Notes: generated by a model from the sequence alone, not told the origin. A DNA stretch of 5,742 nucleotides from an uncultured Agitococcus sp. (GCF_937920075.1 NZ_CALETI010000303.1:1-5742), one strand, 5' to 3'; shown: positions 1-5,742, counted from the first letter of the stretch. Program-made: numbers and translations.

Positions 1-674
1 CCACCGCCCATGTTAATCATTTTTAACATCACGCCTTCTTCAAGACGCATCCAGTCAAACATATATTTGACTTTAGATAAGGCTGCATCCCACACCGCAA
101 TGTCTTTTTGCTGTGAGCCAACGTGGAAAGAAATACCGTAAGGAATTAAACCTAATTGCTTGGCTTGTACCAATAAATCAATTGCCATATCGGGATGGCA
201 ACCAAATTTACGCGACAAAGGCCATTCGGCTGTTTCGCCACCTTCTACCAAAATACGCACAAAAATTTTAGAACCCGGTGCATTTTCGGCAATTGACTGC
301 AAATCTGCTTTTGAGTCGGTTGCATATAAACGTACACCTTTATCAAAAGCGTACTTAATATGTGCTGCTTTTTTAATGGTATTACCATAAGAAATACGGT
401 CAGCATCAACGCCCGTTGCCAATACTTTATCTAACTCATAAATAGAGGCAATATCAAAGTTAGACCCTAAATCACGCAATAATTCAATGACTGGTTTACC
501 AGGGTTAGCTTTGAGCGCGTAATGCACCTTAGCCATTGGAAAACAAGTAGTGAGTTCTTCGTATTTTTGTTTGATGATTTCTAAATCAACCACCAAAAAT
601 GGTGTTTCTTTAGTATCAGCAAAATCTTTAATACGTTTCCATTCTTCGGCAGAACAATAATCAGCTAGGCGCAT
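1..674 (-). CDS. Ornithine decarboxylase (fold-type III PLP enzyme), 3' part cut by window edge
   Basis: Probably converts ornithine to putrescine and CO2 in the cytoplasm, a step of polyamine synthesis. Translating from the ATG at 674-672 gives about 225 residues, all in the PLP-binding alpha/beta barrel. Lys55 in YALKANP is the expected Schiff-base lysine. Other family signatures are DIASIYEL (74-81), SYGNTIK (95-101), WPLSRKFG (151-158), FHVGSQ (183-188) and the start of the phosphate-binding glycine loop, NMGGG, at the edge. The family is usually near 390 residues, so roughly 40% is missing, including the C-terminal barrel with the catalytic Cys and the substrate-specificity residues. Lysine or dual-specificity decarboxylase therefore cannot be excluded; the short N-terminus and FHVGSQ favour ornithine decarboxylase over diaminopimelate decarboxylase. 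No strong Shine-Dalgarno precedes the ATG, but the alignment with the family N-terminus (a Leu-X-Asp-Tyr start) supports it. It lies in the same orientation as the upstream carbonic anhydrase but has its own likely promoter. Confidence 0.88.
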   Translation of the reverse strand, partial: MRLADYCSAEEWKRIKDFADTKETPFLVVDLEIIKQKYEELTTCFPMAKVHYALKANPGKPVIELLRDLGSNFDIASIYELDKVLATGVDADRISYGNTIKKAAHIKYAFDKGVRLYATDSKADLQSIAENAPGSKIFVRILVEGGETAEWPLSRKFGCHPDMAIDLLVQAKQLGLIPYGISFHVGSQQKDIAVWDAALSKVKYMFDWMRLEEGVMLKMINMGG

Positions 675-843
675 AAGATATACCCGTAAAGGCAAGCAAC
701 AACACTGGGCTTATATGTTGCCACACAAGCCCCAAACAATGCTTATGAATACTCAAAAGCGGTGAAACACGGTTGTCTCCGTAAAGGTGCGAAGGTTAAA
801 GCCAAAGCCTTCGATAATCAAGAGAAAATCACACCGATAACGA
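675..843. other. Intergenic stretch between carbonic anhydrase and decarboxylase genes, with inverted repeat
   Basis: This 169-base gap separates two genes that both run on the minus strand. Besides the promoter at 710-739 it holds a perfect 6-base inverted repeat, CGAAGG (790-795) and CCTTCG (808-813), with a 12-base loop. The repeat could be a weak end signal for the carbonic anhydrase transcript, but no T-run follows it on the minus strand, so it is not a convincing intrinsic terminator. On the plus strand one frame is open from 690 to the TGA at 864-866 (see findings). No RNA gene is recognised. Confidence 0.4.
710..739 (-). promoter_or_regulatory. Candidate sigma-70 promoter of the decarboxylase gene
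   Basis: On the minus strand, TTGTTT (739-734) is followed after 18 bases by TATAAG (715-710), which matches the -10 consensus at five of six positions. A start of transcription near 703 would leave a leader of about 29 bases before the ATG at 674. This is pattern matching only; the -35 box is weak (TTG conserved). Confidence 0.45.
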
Positions 844-1500
844 CTAAATTAAACCTGTTTTGGTGAACAAATGATGAACGGAGCTTTTCATTTCTTCAAT
901 GGAGCTAACATTGAGCGATAAATCGCGTAATAGACCATCTTCAACACCATAAATCCAACCATGAACACTGAGCTTTTGACCACGGTTCCATGCGTGGCGC
1001 ACTAAAGTGTTTTCGCAAACATTAAATACCTGTTCAATCACATTTAACTCACATAATTGATCTAAACGCTCTTGCTCAGTCACAAATTTATCTAAGTAAT
1101 TTTTATACTTGGCAATCACATCTTGCACATGGCGCAGCCAGTTATCAATTAAGCCAAATTGTTGATTTTGTAAAGCGGCCTGAATACCGCCACAACGATA
1201 ATGACCACAAACAATAATATGCTCAACTTGCAACACATCAATCGCGTATTGCATCACCGATAAACAGTTGAAATCGGTATGGATAACCAAATTAGCCACA
1301 TTACGATGCACAAACATCTCACCGGGTAATAAATCGACTAGTTGAGTACACGGTACACGGCTGTCTGCACAACCTATCCACAAATAACGTGGTTTTTGTT
1401 GTGAGCTTAATTGCTGAAAAAAACTGGGGTCATCATCCTTAATACGTTGCGCCCACTGTCGGTTTTTTACCAGTAAATGTTCAAGATTGTTTTGACTCAT
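844..1500 (-). CDS. can: Beta-class carbonic anhydrase (Can type)
   Basis: Interconverts CO2 and bicarbonate in the cytoplasm, supplying bicarbonate to carboxylases. The 218 residues match the length of E. coli Can (220). The zinc ligands are all present: Cys44 and Asp46 of CADSRVP, and His100 and Cys103 of CGHYRCGG, with Arg48 forming the usual Asp-Arg dyad. HRNVANLVIHTD (65-76), NCLSVMQYA (78-86), LCELNVIEQV (149-158) and GWIYGVEDGLLRDL (181-194) are typical of the Can branch. Trp41, Arg66 and Tyr184 sit where the allosteric bicarbonate site of the Haemophilus/E. coli (type II) enzymes has Trp39, Arg64 and Tyr181, so the same pH-dependent control is likely (inference). Minor oddities are Cys51 after SRVP, where Ala is common, and Arg102 between the His and Cys ligands. 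The start is fixed by GAGGAA (1516-1511) ten bases before the ATG. The first 20 bases overlap the end of the upstream membrane-protein gene, so the two are probably translationally coupled. Confidence 0.96.
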   Translation of the reverse strand: MSQNNLEHLLVKNRQWAQRIKDDDPSFFQQLSSQQKPRYLWIGCADSRVPCTQLVDLLPGEMFVHRNVANLVIHTDFNCLSVMQYAIDVLQVEHIIVCGHYRCGGIQAALQNQQFGLIDNWLRHVQDVIAKYKNYLDKFVTEQERLDQLCELNVIEQVFNVCENTLVRHAWNRGQKLSVHGWIYGVEDGLLRDLSLNVSSIEEMKSSVHHLFTKTGLI

Positions 1501-1876
1501 TGGTAGAGTTTTCCTCTAAGGTAGGAGGGTCAACCGTGACCACAGGTTCAATGGGAGGTTGCTTAAGCAACATATGAATGGTTTGCTTTTCTGTCCATAA
1601 AGCTGCATAGGTTAACAACACTAAACTTGCTAATAACAAACCACAACCTAAAAATGCTAAATTCCCCAAAGCCGCTAATTTGGCAATTTCTATATCACTC
1701 ACTTGACCAAAGCGTAATTTATCTAATAACAACATAGGGTCAACATACAGTCGCTTATTTTGCCATAACCACGCATAAAACGCGCCCAAGGCAGGTAAAA
1801 ATAACCAACCCAACCAATTCCACCAGCGAATATGGCGGAGACGCTTTTGCACATAGTGTTGTTGTTCTGGTGTCAT
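1481..1876 (-). CDS. Small two-helix membrane protein of unknown function, co-transcribed with can
   Basis: I do not recognise the family. The 131-residue product has a basic N-terminus (KRLRHIR, 11-17), then a Trp-rich hydrophobic helix at about 18-38, a hydrophilic linker of about 30 residues, a second strongly hydrophobic helix at about 70-93, and a polar Pro/Glu/Asn/Ser tail. There is no cleavable signal peptide; both ends are predicted on the same side, with the positive residues suggesting the cytoplasm. The first segment loosely recalls small TM2-like proteins, but not enough to name it. AAGGAA (1887-1882) five bases before the ATG supports the start. The TGA lies 20 bases inside the carbonic anhydrase gene, whose ribosome binding site is also within this gene, so the pair is an operon. 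The context hints at a membrane role linked to CO2/bicarbonate, but chance operon placement is equally possible. Confidence 0.82.
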   Translation of the reverse strand: MTPEQQHYVQKRLRHIRWWNWLGWLFLPALGAFYAWLWQNKRLYVDPMLLLDKLRFGQVSDIEIAKLAALGNLAFLGCGLLLASLVLLTYAALWTEKQTIHMLLKQPPIEPVVTVDPPTLEENSTNESKQS

Positions 1877-1885
1877 AGCTATTCC

Positions 1886-1915
1886 TTGATGGTAAAGTCT
1901 AAGGGTGAGTATAAT
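1886..1915 (+). promoter_or_regulatory. Candidate sigma-70 promoter of ppnP
   Basis: TTGATG (1886-1891) and a perfect TATAAT (1910-1915) are separated by 18 bases. Transcription would begin near 1922, giving a leader of about 28 bases that contains the GAGGA ribosome binding site (1939-1943). The -35 box shares bases with the ribosome binding site of the divergent membrane-protein gene. Confidence 0.6.
1908..1913 (-). promoter_or_regulatory. Candidate -10 box for the membrane protein-can operon
   Basis: TATACT on the minus strand (1913-1908) matches the -10 consensus at five of six positions and lies about 31 bases before the ATG at 1876. The sequence 17 bases upstream (GGGCTT) is a poor -35, so the promoter may need an activator or may not be real. 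It overlaps the -10 box of the divergent ppnP promoter. Confidence 0.3.
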
Positions 1916-1949
1916 CCGATTTTATCTAAAAAGCCCTTGAGGAAAAACC

Positions 1950-2261
1950 ATGAGTCAGTTTGATAATGTCAGTGTTGTAAAAAAATCTAATATTTATTTT
2001 GATGGGAAGTGTGTCAGTCATACTGTGCTTTTTGCCGATGGCACTCGTAAAACTGTGGGTGTAATTTTTCCTTCAACTTTAGTTTTTAATACAGGCGCAC
2101 CCGAAATTATGGAAGTGATTGGTGGTAAATGTCGCGTTAAATTAACAGGTAGTGATACTTGGAACGAATATGTTGCAGGCCAATCTTTTGAAGTGGCAGG
2201 CAATTCTAGTTTTACTATCGAAACTGTTGAAACTTTGGACTACGTTTGTCATTTTGCTTAA
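1950..2261 (+). CDS. ppnP: Pyrimidine/purine nucleoside phosphorylase PpnP (cupin, formerly YaiE/DUF1255)
   Basis: PpnP phosphorolyses a broad range of nucleosides to the free base and ribose 1-phosphate in the cytoplasm (known for the E. coli protein). The 103-residue product is a single small cupin barrel. Family landmarks are SNIYFDGKCVSHTV (13-26), TVGVIFPSTLVFNTGAPEIMEVIGG in the middle (35-59; key residues Gly37, Pro41, Phe46, Thr48, Glu52), a Trp at 71, the AGQSFEVAGNSSF stretch (76-88) and the closing DYVCHF (97-102), which corresponds to SYLCRY in E. coli. It is slightly longer than the 94-residue E. coli protein because of an N-terminal extension. The start is supported by GAGGA (1939-1943) six bases upstream. 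It is a single-gene unit: divergent from the membrane protein-can operon and closed by a terminator six bases past the stop. Confidence 0.93.
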   Translation: MSQFDNVSVVKKSNIYFDGKCVSHTVLFADGTRKTVGVIFPSTLVFNTGAPEIMEVIGGKCRVKLTGSDTWNEYVAGQSFEVAGNSSFTIETVETLDYVCHFA

Positions 2262-2265
2262 ATTT

Positions 2266-2294
2266 TAAAGGGCGCAATTTGCGCCCTTTATTTT
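2266..2294 (+). terminator. Intrinsic terminator of ppnP, shared by convergent genes
   Basis: An 11-base perfect stem, TAAAGGGCGCA (2266-2276) with TGCGCCCTTTA (2280-2290), closes a three-base loop and is followed on the plus strand by TTTT (2291-2294). The T-run overlaps the last bases of the convergent molybdoenzyme gene. On the minus strand the same hairpin comes straight after that gene's stop but has a poorer T-run, so it may terminate both transcripts, more efficiently for ppnP. Confidence 0.85.
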
Positions 2295-4641
2295 ACACTG
2301 CTGTCACATCCAATTTTTTTGCTTTTTTACTCTTCTGACTAATAATAGGCATGACAACGACAGGAATGCCATTTAATGCCGCCGTACCACTTAATCCATC
2401 AACAAAACTATCATCGGTAATATCATTCATACTCACTCCTGCTGCTTTGCCTTCGGCAATACTCAATTGAGTCCCTTGACGATGATGCCCAAAACCATGC
2501 GGAATACTTAATACGCCCTGCATAATATCATCGGTCGTTTCAACAGGGATATTAACTTCTCCCACTCTTGATTTAACGGTTAACAAGTCACCATCTTGCA
2601 CACCTAAAGCTTGAGCATCAATGCTGTTCATCATTGCTGTACACCGATTTTTACCTTTCACCAAAGGTAAACTATTGTGTAACCATGAATTATTGCTGCG
2701 CACATGGCGACGACCAATCAAGCTAAACTCGGTAATTTGTCTGGGCTTTGCGTGATTTAATGCCAAACGTGCCCGACTTAGCTCAGCCAAATAGATATGC
2801 GGAGCTAAAATGATTTTATGGTCAGGTGTACAAATACGTTGTGCTAAAGAAGGTTGTAATGCACCTAAATCTAATCCATGTGGATTATCTTTTAATTTCG
2901 CCAAACTCAAGCCTTGTGCTTTGCCACCAACAGGCGTTGCCGTTAAGATTTTTTGTAATTGATACGCTAATTCTTGGGTTTGAGGCATCGCTGATAAAGC
3001 TTTAACTAATAATTTAGCCGTACGCTCGGCTACAGGCGTTAAACCTAAGGGTAAATTACCATAAGGCCCAATTTGTAATAATAAATCTAAAATACCTTCT
3101 GGTTTTAGACGTTCAACAATCGCGGTAACACCTTTCCATAACCATTTATCTTTAGCTGTTTTGCTACTTAAACGCGCGGTTAATTCTAATAAAATTTGCC
3201 AATCATGTAGGGTATTTTCGGGAGGCGTTAATAAAGGGGGTGAATATTTGGCAATATGACGTACTGCCAATAAATTAAACACTAAATCATAATGACCATG
3301 CTCTAGCGGACCTGTTGGCGGCAAAATAATATGTGCATGACGGGTGGTTTCATTCAGATAAATATCGATTGCCACCATAAAATCTAAGCTATCTAAGGCT
3401 TGCTCAAGCTGTGTTCCATTAGGCGTGGATAATACAGGATTTCCTGCATGAGTAATTAACGCCTTAATTTGGCCTTTACCTTCGGTTAAAATTTCTTCAG
3501 CTAAAGTTGCTACAGGTAATTCGCCATTAAACTCAGGTAAACCACGCACACGCGATTGATAACGATTAAAACTGCCACGCCCCATTGCACTAGAAGAACT
3601 TAAACCGACAATATCAATTGCTGCATGATTAAATAATGCACCACCCACTTTATCCAAATTACCTGTCACGGCATTAATCACATTAATTAACCATGCCGAT
3701 GCACCACCATATTCTTGTGTACAAACCCCCATTCGTCCATAACAAACTGCTTGTTTCGCTTGGGCAAATTCACGTGCTAGGCTACGAGTCGTATCCGCAG
3801 AGATGCCTGTTAACGGTGCAGCAACTTCGGGGGTAAAGGGTTGAATCGCTAATTTAACCGACTCCAAGCCTAACGCAAGTTGGTTAACGGCCAACTCATC
3901 AATCAAGTTTTCGGCAAATAAGACATTTAACAAAGCCGCTAAAAAGTAAACATCACTGGCAGGCTTAATAAAATGATGCTCACCTACCTGCTGTGCAGTT
4001 TCGGTACGTCGTGGGTCTAACACCACTACTCGACCACCGCGTGCTTGAATCTTCTTTAATCGTCCCATAACATCGCCAGCGGTCATTAAACTACCATTAG
4101 ATGCCGCAGGATTTGCCCCAAGCATGAGCATAAAATCAGTATTATCAATATCTGGAATGGGTAATAATAATTGATGGCCAAACATTTGTAATGCTGCCAA
4201 CATATGTGGCAATTGGTCAACACTAGTCGCACTAAATTTATTTTTACTATGTAAGGCAGCCATTAATGGTGCAACAAACATCAGTGCATTCGTATTATGA
4301 ACCGTTGGATTTCCTACATAAAAGCCAACGGCATGATATCCATATTGGCTTTGCACCCGTTTAATACCTTGTTCGACTTCATCAAAAGCTTGTTGCCAAC
4401 TAATTTCTTGCCAACCATCATCCGTCCGTTTTAAGGGATAACGTAAACGGTCTGGGTCTTCTTGCACGCTTTTTAATGCCACTGTTTTGGCACAAACATG
4501 TCCTTTGCTAAACGGGTCATTATGATCACCTTTAATACTACTAATCACTTCTGTTTTGCCATCTAAACTTGGCTCTGTGGTAATAACAACACCACACACA
4601 GCTTCACATAAATGGCAGGTACGATAATGGGGCTGATTCAT
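2293..4641 (-). CDS. Cytoplasmic molybdopterin-dependent oxidoreductase (formate dehydrogenase/BisC-like), substrate unknown
   Basis: A complete 782-residue member of the DMSO reductase superfamily, predicted to carry bis-molybdopterin guanine dinucleotide and one [4Fe-4S] cluster. The N-terminal cluster motif is Cys9-X2-Cys12-X3-Cys16 with Cys50 in GHVCAK. Pterin-binding landmarks follow: MLMLGANPAASN (171-182), GGRVVVLDPRRTETA (202-216), IKPASDVYFLAALL (225-238), an ITHAGNPVLSTPN stretch (397-408) and ILPPTGPLEHGHYD (439-452). The C-terminal molybdopterin-binding barrel spans about 637-765 (LIGRRHVRSNNSW at 641-653; IPHGFGHHR at 713-721). There is no Tat signal, so the enzyme should stay in the cytoplasm. 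Where formate dehydrogenases have the Sec/Cys metal ligand, the matching region reads FSATSVDQLPH (136-146) and has no Cys. No electron-transfer subunit or cofactor gene lies in the window, so partner and substrate are unknown. A Lys-rich tail (770-776) ends the protein. The start is supported by AAGAGGA (4655-4649) seven bases upstream. Confidence 0.92.
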   Translation of the reverse strand: MNQPHYRTCHLCEAVCGVVITTEPSLDGKTEVISSIKGDHNDPFSKGHVCAKTVALKSVQEDPDRLRYPLKRTDDGWQEISWQQAFDEVEQGIKRVQSQYGYHAVGFYVGNPTVHNTNALMFVAPLMAALHSKNKFSATSVDQLPHMLAALQMFGHQLLLPIPDIDNTDFMLMLGANPAASNGSLMTAGDVMGRLKKIQARGGRVVVLDPRRTETAQQVGEHHFIKPASDVYFLAALLNVLFAENLIDELAVNQLALGLESVKLAIQPFTPEVAAPLTGISADTTRSLAREFAQAKQAVCYGRMGVCTQEYGGASAWLINVINAVTGNLDKVGGALFNHAAIDIVGLSSSSAMGRGSFNRYQSRVRGLPEFNGELPVATLAEEILTEGKGQIKALITHAGNPVLSTPNGTQLEQALDSLDFMVAIDIYLNETTRHAHIILPPTGPLEHGHYDLVFNLLAVRHIAKYSPPLLTPPENTLHDWQILLELTARLSSKTAKDKWLWKGVTAIVERLKPEGILDLLLQIGPYGNLPLGLTPVAERTAKLLVKALSAMPQTQELAYQLQKILTATPVGGKAQGLSLAKLKDNPHGLDLGALQPSLAQRICTPDHKIILAPHIYLAELSRARLALNHAKPRQITEFSLIGRRHVRSNNSWLHNSLPLVKGKNRCTAMMNSIDAQALGVQDGDLLTVKSRVGEVNIPVETTDDIMQGVLSIPHGFGHHRQGTQLSIAEGKAAGVSMNDITDDSFVDGLSGTAALNGIPVVVMPIISQKSKKAKKLDVTAV

Positions 4642-4910
4642 AAGACAATCCTCTTGGCAATTTGGCTTAAAACTTCTTTAGAATTTAGGCAGTTATCACT
4701 TTTTTACTCACATGACAGCCGCTTTTAACGGCTTTATATTCACAAAATGCGCTAATTGCGGTGCAATGCCTAAGTTCAGTTCTTATTGTTGATTGATCTA
4801 ATGGCACGAAAGTACCCTATTACCTCTCTAATGTAAAACACTTTGCGTTATAAAACATGTCAGTTACACTTAGCCGCCTTTCAAAAATCAAAATAAGAGG
4901 AGTGCAAGAT
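4642..4910. other. Divergent control region between the molybdoenzyme and pilin accessory genes
   Basis: This 269-base AT-rich region carries the 5' control sequences of two divergent genes. It contains the molybdoenzyme ribosome binding site (4649-4655), a small inverted repeat AGCCG (4717-4721)/CGGCT (4729-4733) with a seven-base loop that would fall in the molybdoenzyme leader, a sigma-54-like -24 element (4802-4808), and the ribosome binding site of the plus-strand gene (4895-4902). I found no convincing sigma-70 promoter with both boxes on either strand; TATAAA at 4849-4854 has no suitable -35. Confidence 0.5.
4802..4817 (+). promoter_or_regulatory. Possible sigma-54 (-24/-12) promoter
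   Basis: TGGCACG (4802-4808) is a perfect -24 element, but the -12 element at the right spacing reads TACCC (4813-4817) where TTGCA/T is expected, so the GG-N10-GC rule is met only as GG-N10-CC. Type IV pilin genes of several gammaproteobacteria use sigma-54 with PilR, which makes the match suggestive for this pilin accessory gene. It could be chance. Confidence 0.25.
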
Positions 4911-5651
4911 ATGACTCGTTGGCGCGCTGGTTTTATCCATTTATTAATTAGCTTATTAGTTGTTGGCTCAGTTGCGGCTTACGTCATTTATTTTTGGTAC
5001 CCAATTCCTTTATTACCCATGGCAAAAGCTGATGAATTACTGATGATGGTAGGAGGAATTGATTTAATTGTTGGCCCATTACTCACTTTACTTGTATACA
5101 AACAAGGAAAAAAGACCTTAAAAATGGATTTAACGGTTATTGCTTGTATTCAAATTTGTTTTTTATCCATTGGATTATATACCCTCTTTGCTTCTCGCCC
5201 AGTCTATTTAGTAGCTACAGAGAGAATGTTTAATTTAGTTTTTGTGGCAGATATTCTTCCTGATGATCGACAAAAAGCCAAAAACGAATATCAACAGTTT
5301 GCGATCACTAAACCAAAATTAGTTGGCGCAGTGATGCCTAAAGATGCAAAAGAAGTCAGCCGTATTGTGCTATCTGCATTGGGTGGTGGCAGCGATTTAC
5401 AACATATGCCTCAATATTATGTTGAATATAATCAAATAAAAGAACAAATTCTAAAAAACGCTTTACCGCTTATTAATCCACCTAAAGTATCGAGCGAGAA
5501 TATTGCAATATTGAAAAAAGCCGCTCTCAGTTATGGCTATCCACCGGAAGATGTTCGCTTTATGAATTTAGGCAGTAGTCGAGGTTTTGCAGTTATTTTA
5601 ATAGACGCTAAAACAGCAGAGCCTATTGGTTTTGTTAATTTAGATATTTGA
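4911..5651 (+). CDS. TfpX/TfpZ family type IV pilin accessory protein
   Basis: Members of this family are inner-membrane proteins encoded near type IV pilin genes, where they assist surface assembly of particular pilin variants. The 246-residue product begins MTRWRAGFIHLLISLLV, closely matching the family's M-x-RW-K/R-A-x-x-IHLLIS start. Three membrane helices are seen at about 8-30 (ending FWYP, 28-31), 44-63 (with the family motif GGIDLIVGPLLTLLVYK, 48-64) and 74-94, followed by a soluble domain of about 150 residues. An ATG 54 bases upstream (4857) is in frame, but it has no ribosome binding site, whereas AAGAGGAG (4895-4902) sits eight bases before the ATG at 4911; 4911 is therefore chosen. 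The C-terminus (IDAKTAEPIGFVNLDI) looks natural, so the gene is intact although an insertion sequence begins ten bases after the stop. No pilin gene is visible nearby in the window; TfpX, TfpY and TfpZ cannot be told apart here. Confidence 0.85.
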   Translation: MTRWRAGFIHLLISLLVVGSVAAYVIYFWYPIPLLPMAKADELLMMVGGIDLIVGPLLTLLVYKQGKKTLKMDLTVIACIQICFLSIGLYTLFASRPVYLVATERMFNLVFVADILPDDRQKAKNEYQQFAITKPKLVGAVMPKDAKEVSRIVLSALGGGSDLQHMPQYYVEYNQIKEQILKNALPLINPPKVSSENIAILKKAALSYGYPPEDVRFMNLGSSRGFAVILIDAKTAEPIGFVNLDI

Positions 5652-5661
5652 TACACGTGAT

Positions 5662-5742
5662 GGCTTTGTTGCACAAATAGCGATTAGTTGAGGGATTCTG
5701 TAAAATAAAGAGATGAAGACTTATAGCCCAGCAAAATATCGC
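5662..5742 (+). mobile_element. Left end of an IS5-family-like insertion sequence, cut by window edge
   Basis: GGCTTTGTTGCACAAA (5662-5677) resembles the terminal inverted repeats of IS5-family elements (IS903/IS427-like ends begin GGCTTTGTTG). It is followed 36 bases later by the start of a transposase reading frame in the same orientation. The right end, its matching repeat and any target duplication lie outside the window, so subgroup and completeness cannot be judged. Insertion is ten bases past the pilin accessory gene and leaves that gene whole. Confidence 0.78.
5713..5742 (+). CDS. Transposase of the IS5-like element, first 10 codons only
   Basis: The ATG at 5713 opens the frame MKTYSPAKYR, which continues past the window edge. 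Similar short basic N-termini ending in KYR or KYK begin many IS5-family transposases. A weak purine-rich AAAGAG (5707-5712) lies directly before the ATG. Assignment rests mainly on the adjacent terminal repeat; the DDE catalytic domain is not visible. Confidence 0.65.
   Translation, partial: MKTYSPAKYR

Noticed and set aside
160..390. 76-codon plus-strand open frame
   Set aside because: It lies entirely antisense to the decarboxylase gene, whose family motifs are clear, and has no recognisable product.
790..813. Inverted repeat as an intrinsic terminator of the carbonic anhydrase gene
   Set aside because: The stem is only 6 bases with a 12-base loop, and no T-run follows on the minus strand.
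1..1500. Functional coupling of the decarboxylase (CO2 producer) with carbonic anhydrase as one operon
   Set aside because: The two genes are separated by 169 bases with a credible separate promoter; shared orientation alone is not enough.
2018..2203. 61-codon minus-strand open frame
   Set aside because: It is antisense within ppnP and resembles nothing; the cupin reading is unambiguous.
4849..4854. TATAAA as a sigma-70 -10 box for the pilin accessory gene
   Set aside because: No -35-like sequence occurs 16-18 bases upstream and there is no extended -10 TGN.

Overview
The window looks like chromosomal DNA from an AT-rich gammaproteobacterium. The carbonic anhydrase is closest in recall to the E. 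coli/Haemophilus Can type, PpnP is a proteobacterial cupin, and the last complete gene is a TfpX/TfpZ type IV pilin accessory protein. Codon use favours TTA, AAA and ATT. A Moraxellales- or Thiotrichales-like host would fit, but the sequence seen here does not settle the genus.

Layout, left to right. Positions 1-674 (minus) hold the first ~225 codons of a fold-type III PLP decarboxylase, most likely ornithine decarboxylase; the rest lies beyond the left edge. Positions 675-843 form an intergenic stretch with a credible promoter for that gene, a short inverted repeat, and a plus-strand open stretch that may be a gene remnant. Positions 844-1876 (minus) carry two overlapping genes: a small two-helix membrane protein of unknown function, then a complete beta-carbonic anhydrase. 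A 73-base gap with back-to-back promoters follows, then ppnP on the plus strand (1950-2261), ended by a strong hairpin terminator. Convergent to it is a large cytoplasmic molybdopterin oxidoreductase (2293-4641, minus). After a 269-base divergent control region come the TfpX/TfpZ-like inner-membrane protein (4911-5651, plus) and, 10 bases past its stop, the left end of an IS5-family-like insertion sequence running off the right edge.

The genes are mostly housekeeping or accessory metabolism: polyamine synthesis, CO2/bicarbonate conversion, nucleoside salvage, an orphan molybdoenzyme, and pilus biogenesis. The only clear operon is membrane protein plus carbonic anhydrase. I saw no defence system, CRISPR array, tRNA or rRNA. 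The points most worth a second look are the unknown membrane partner of the carbonic anhydrase, the molybdoenzyme without a recognisable Cys/Sec metal ligand, a sigma-54-like -24 element before the pilin accessory gene, and the corrected start of that gene.
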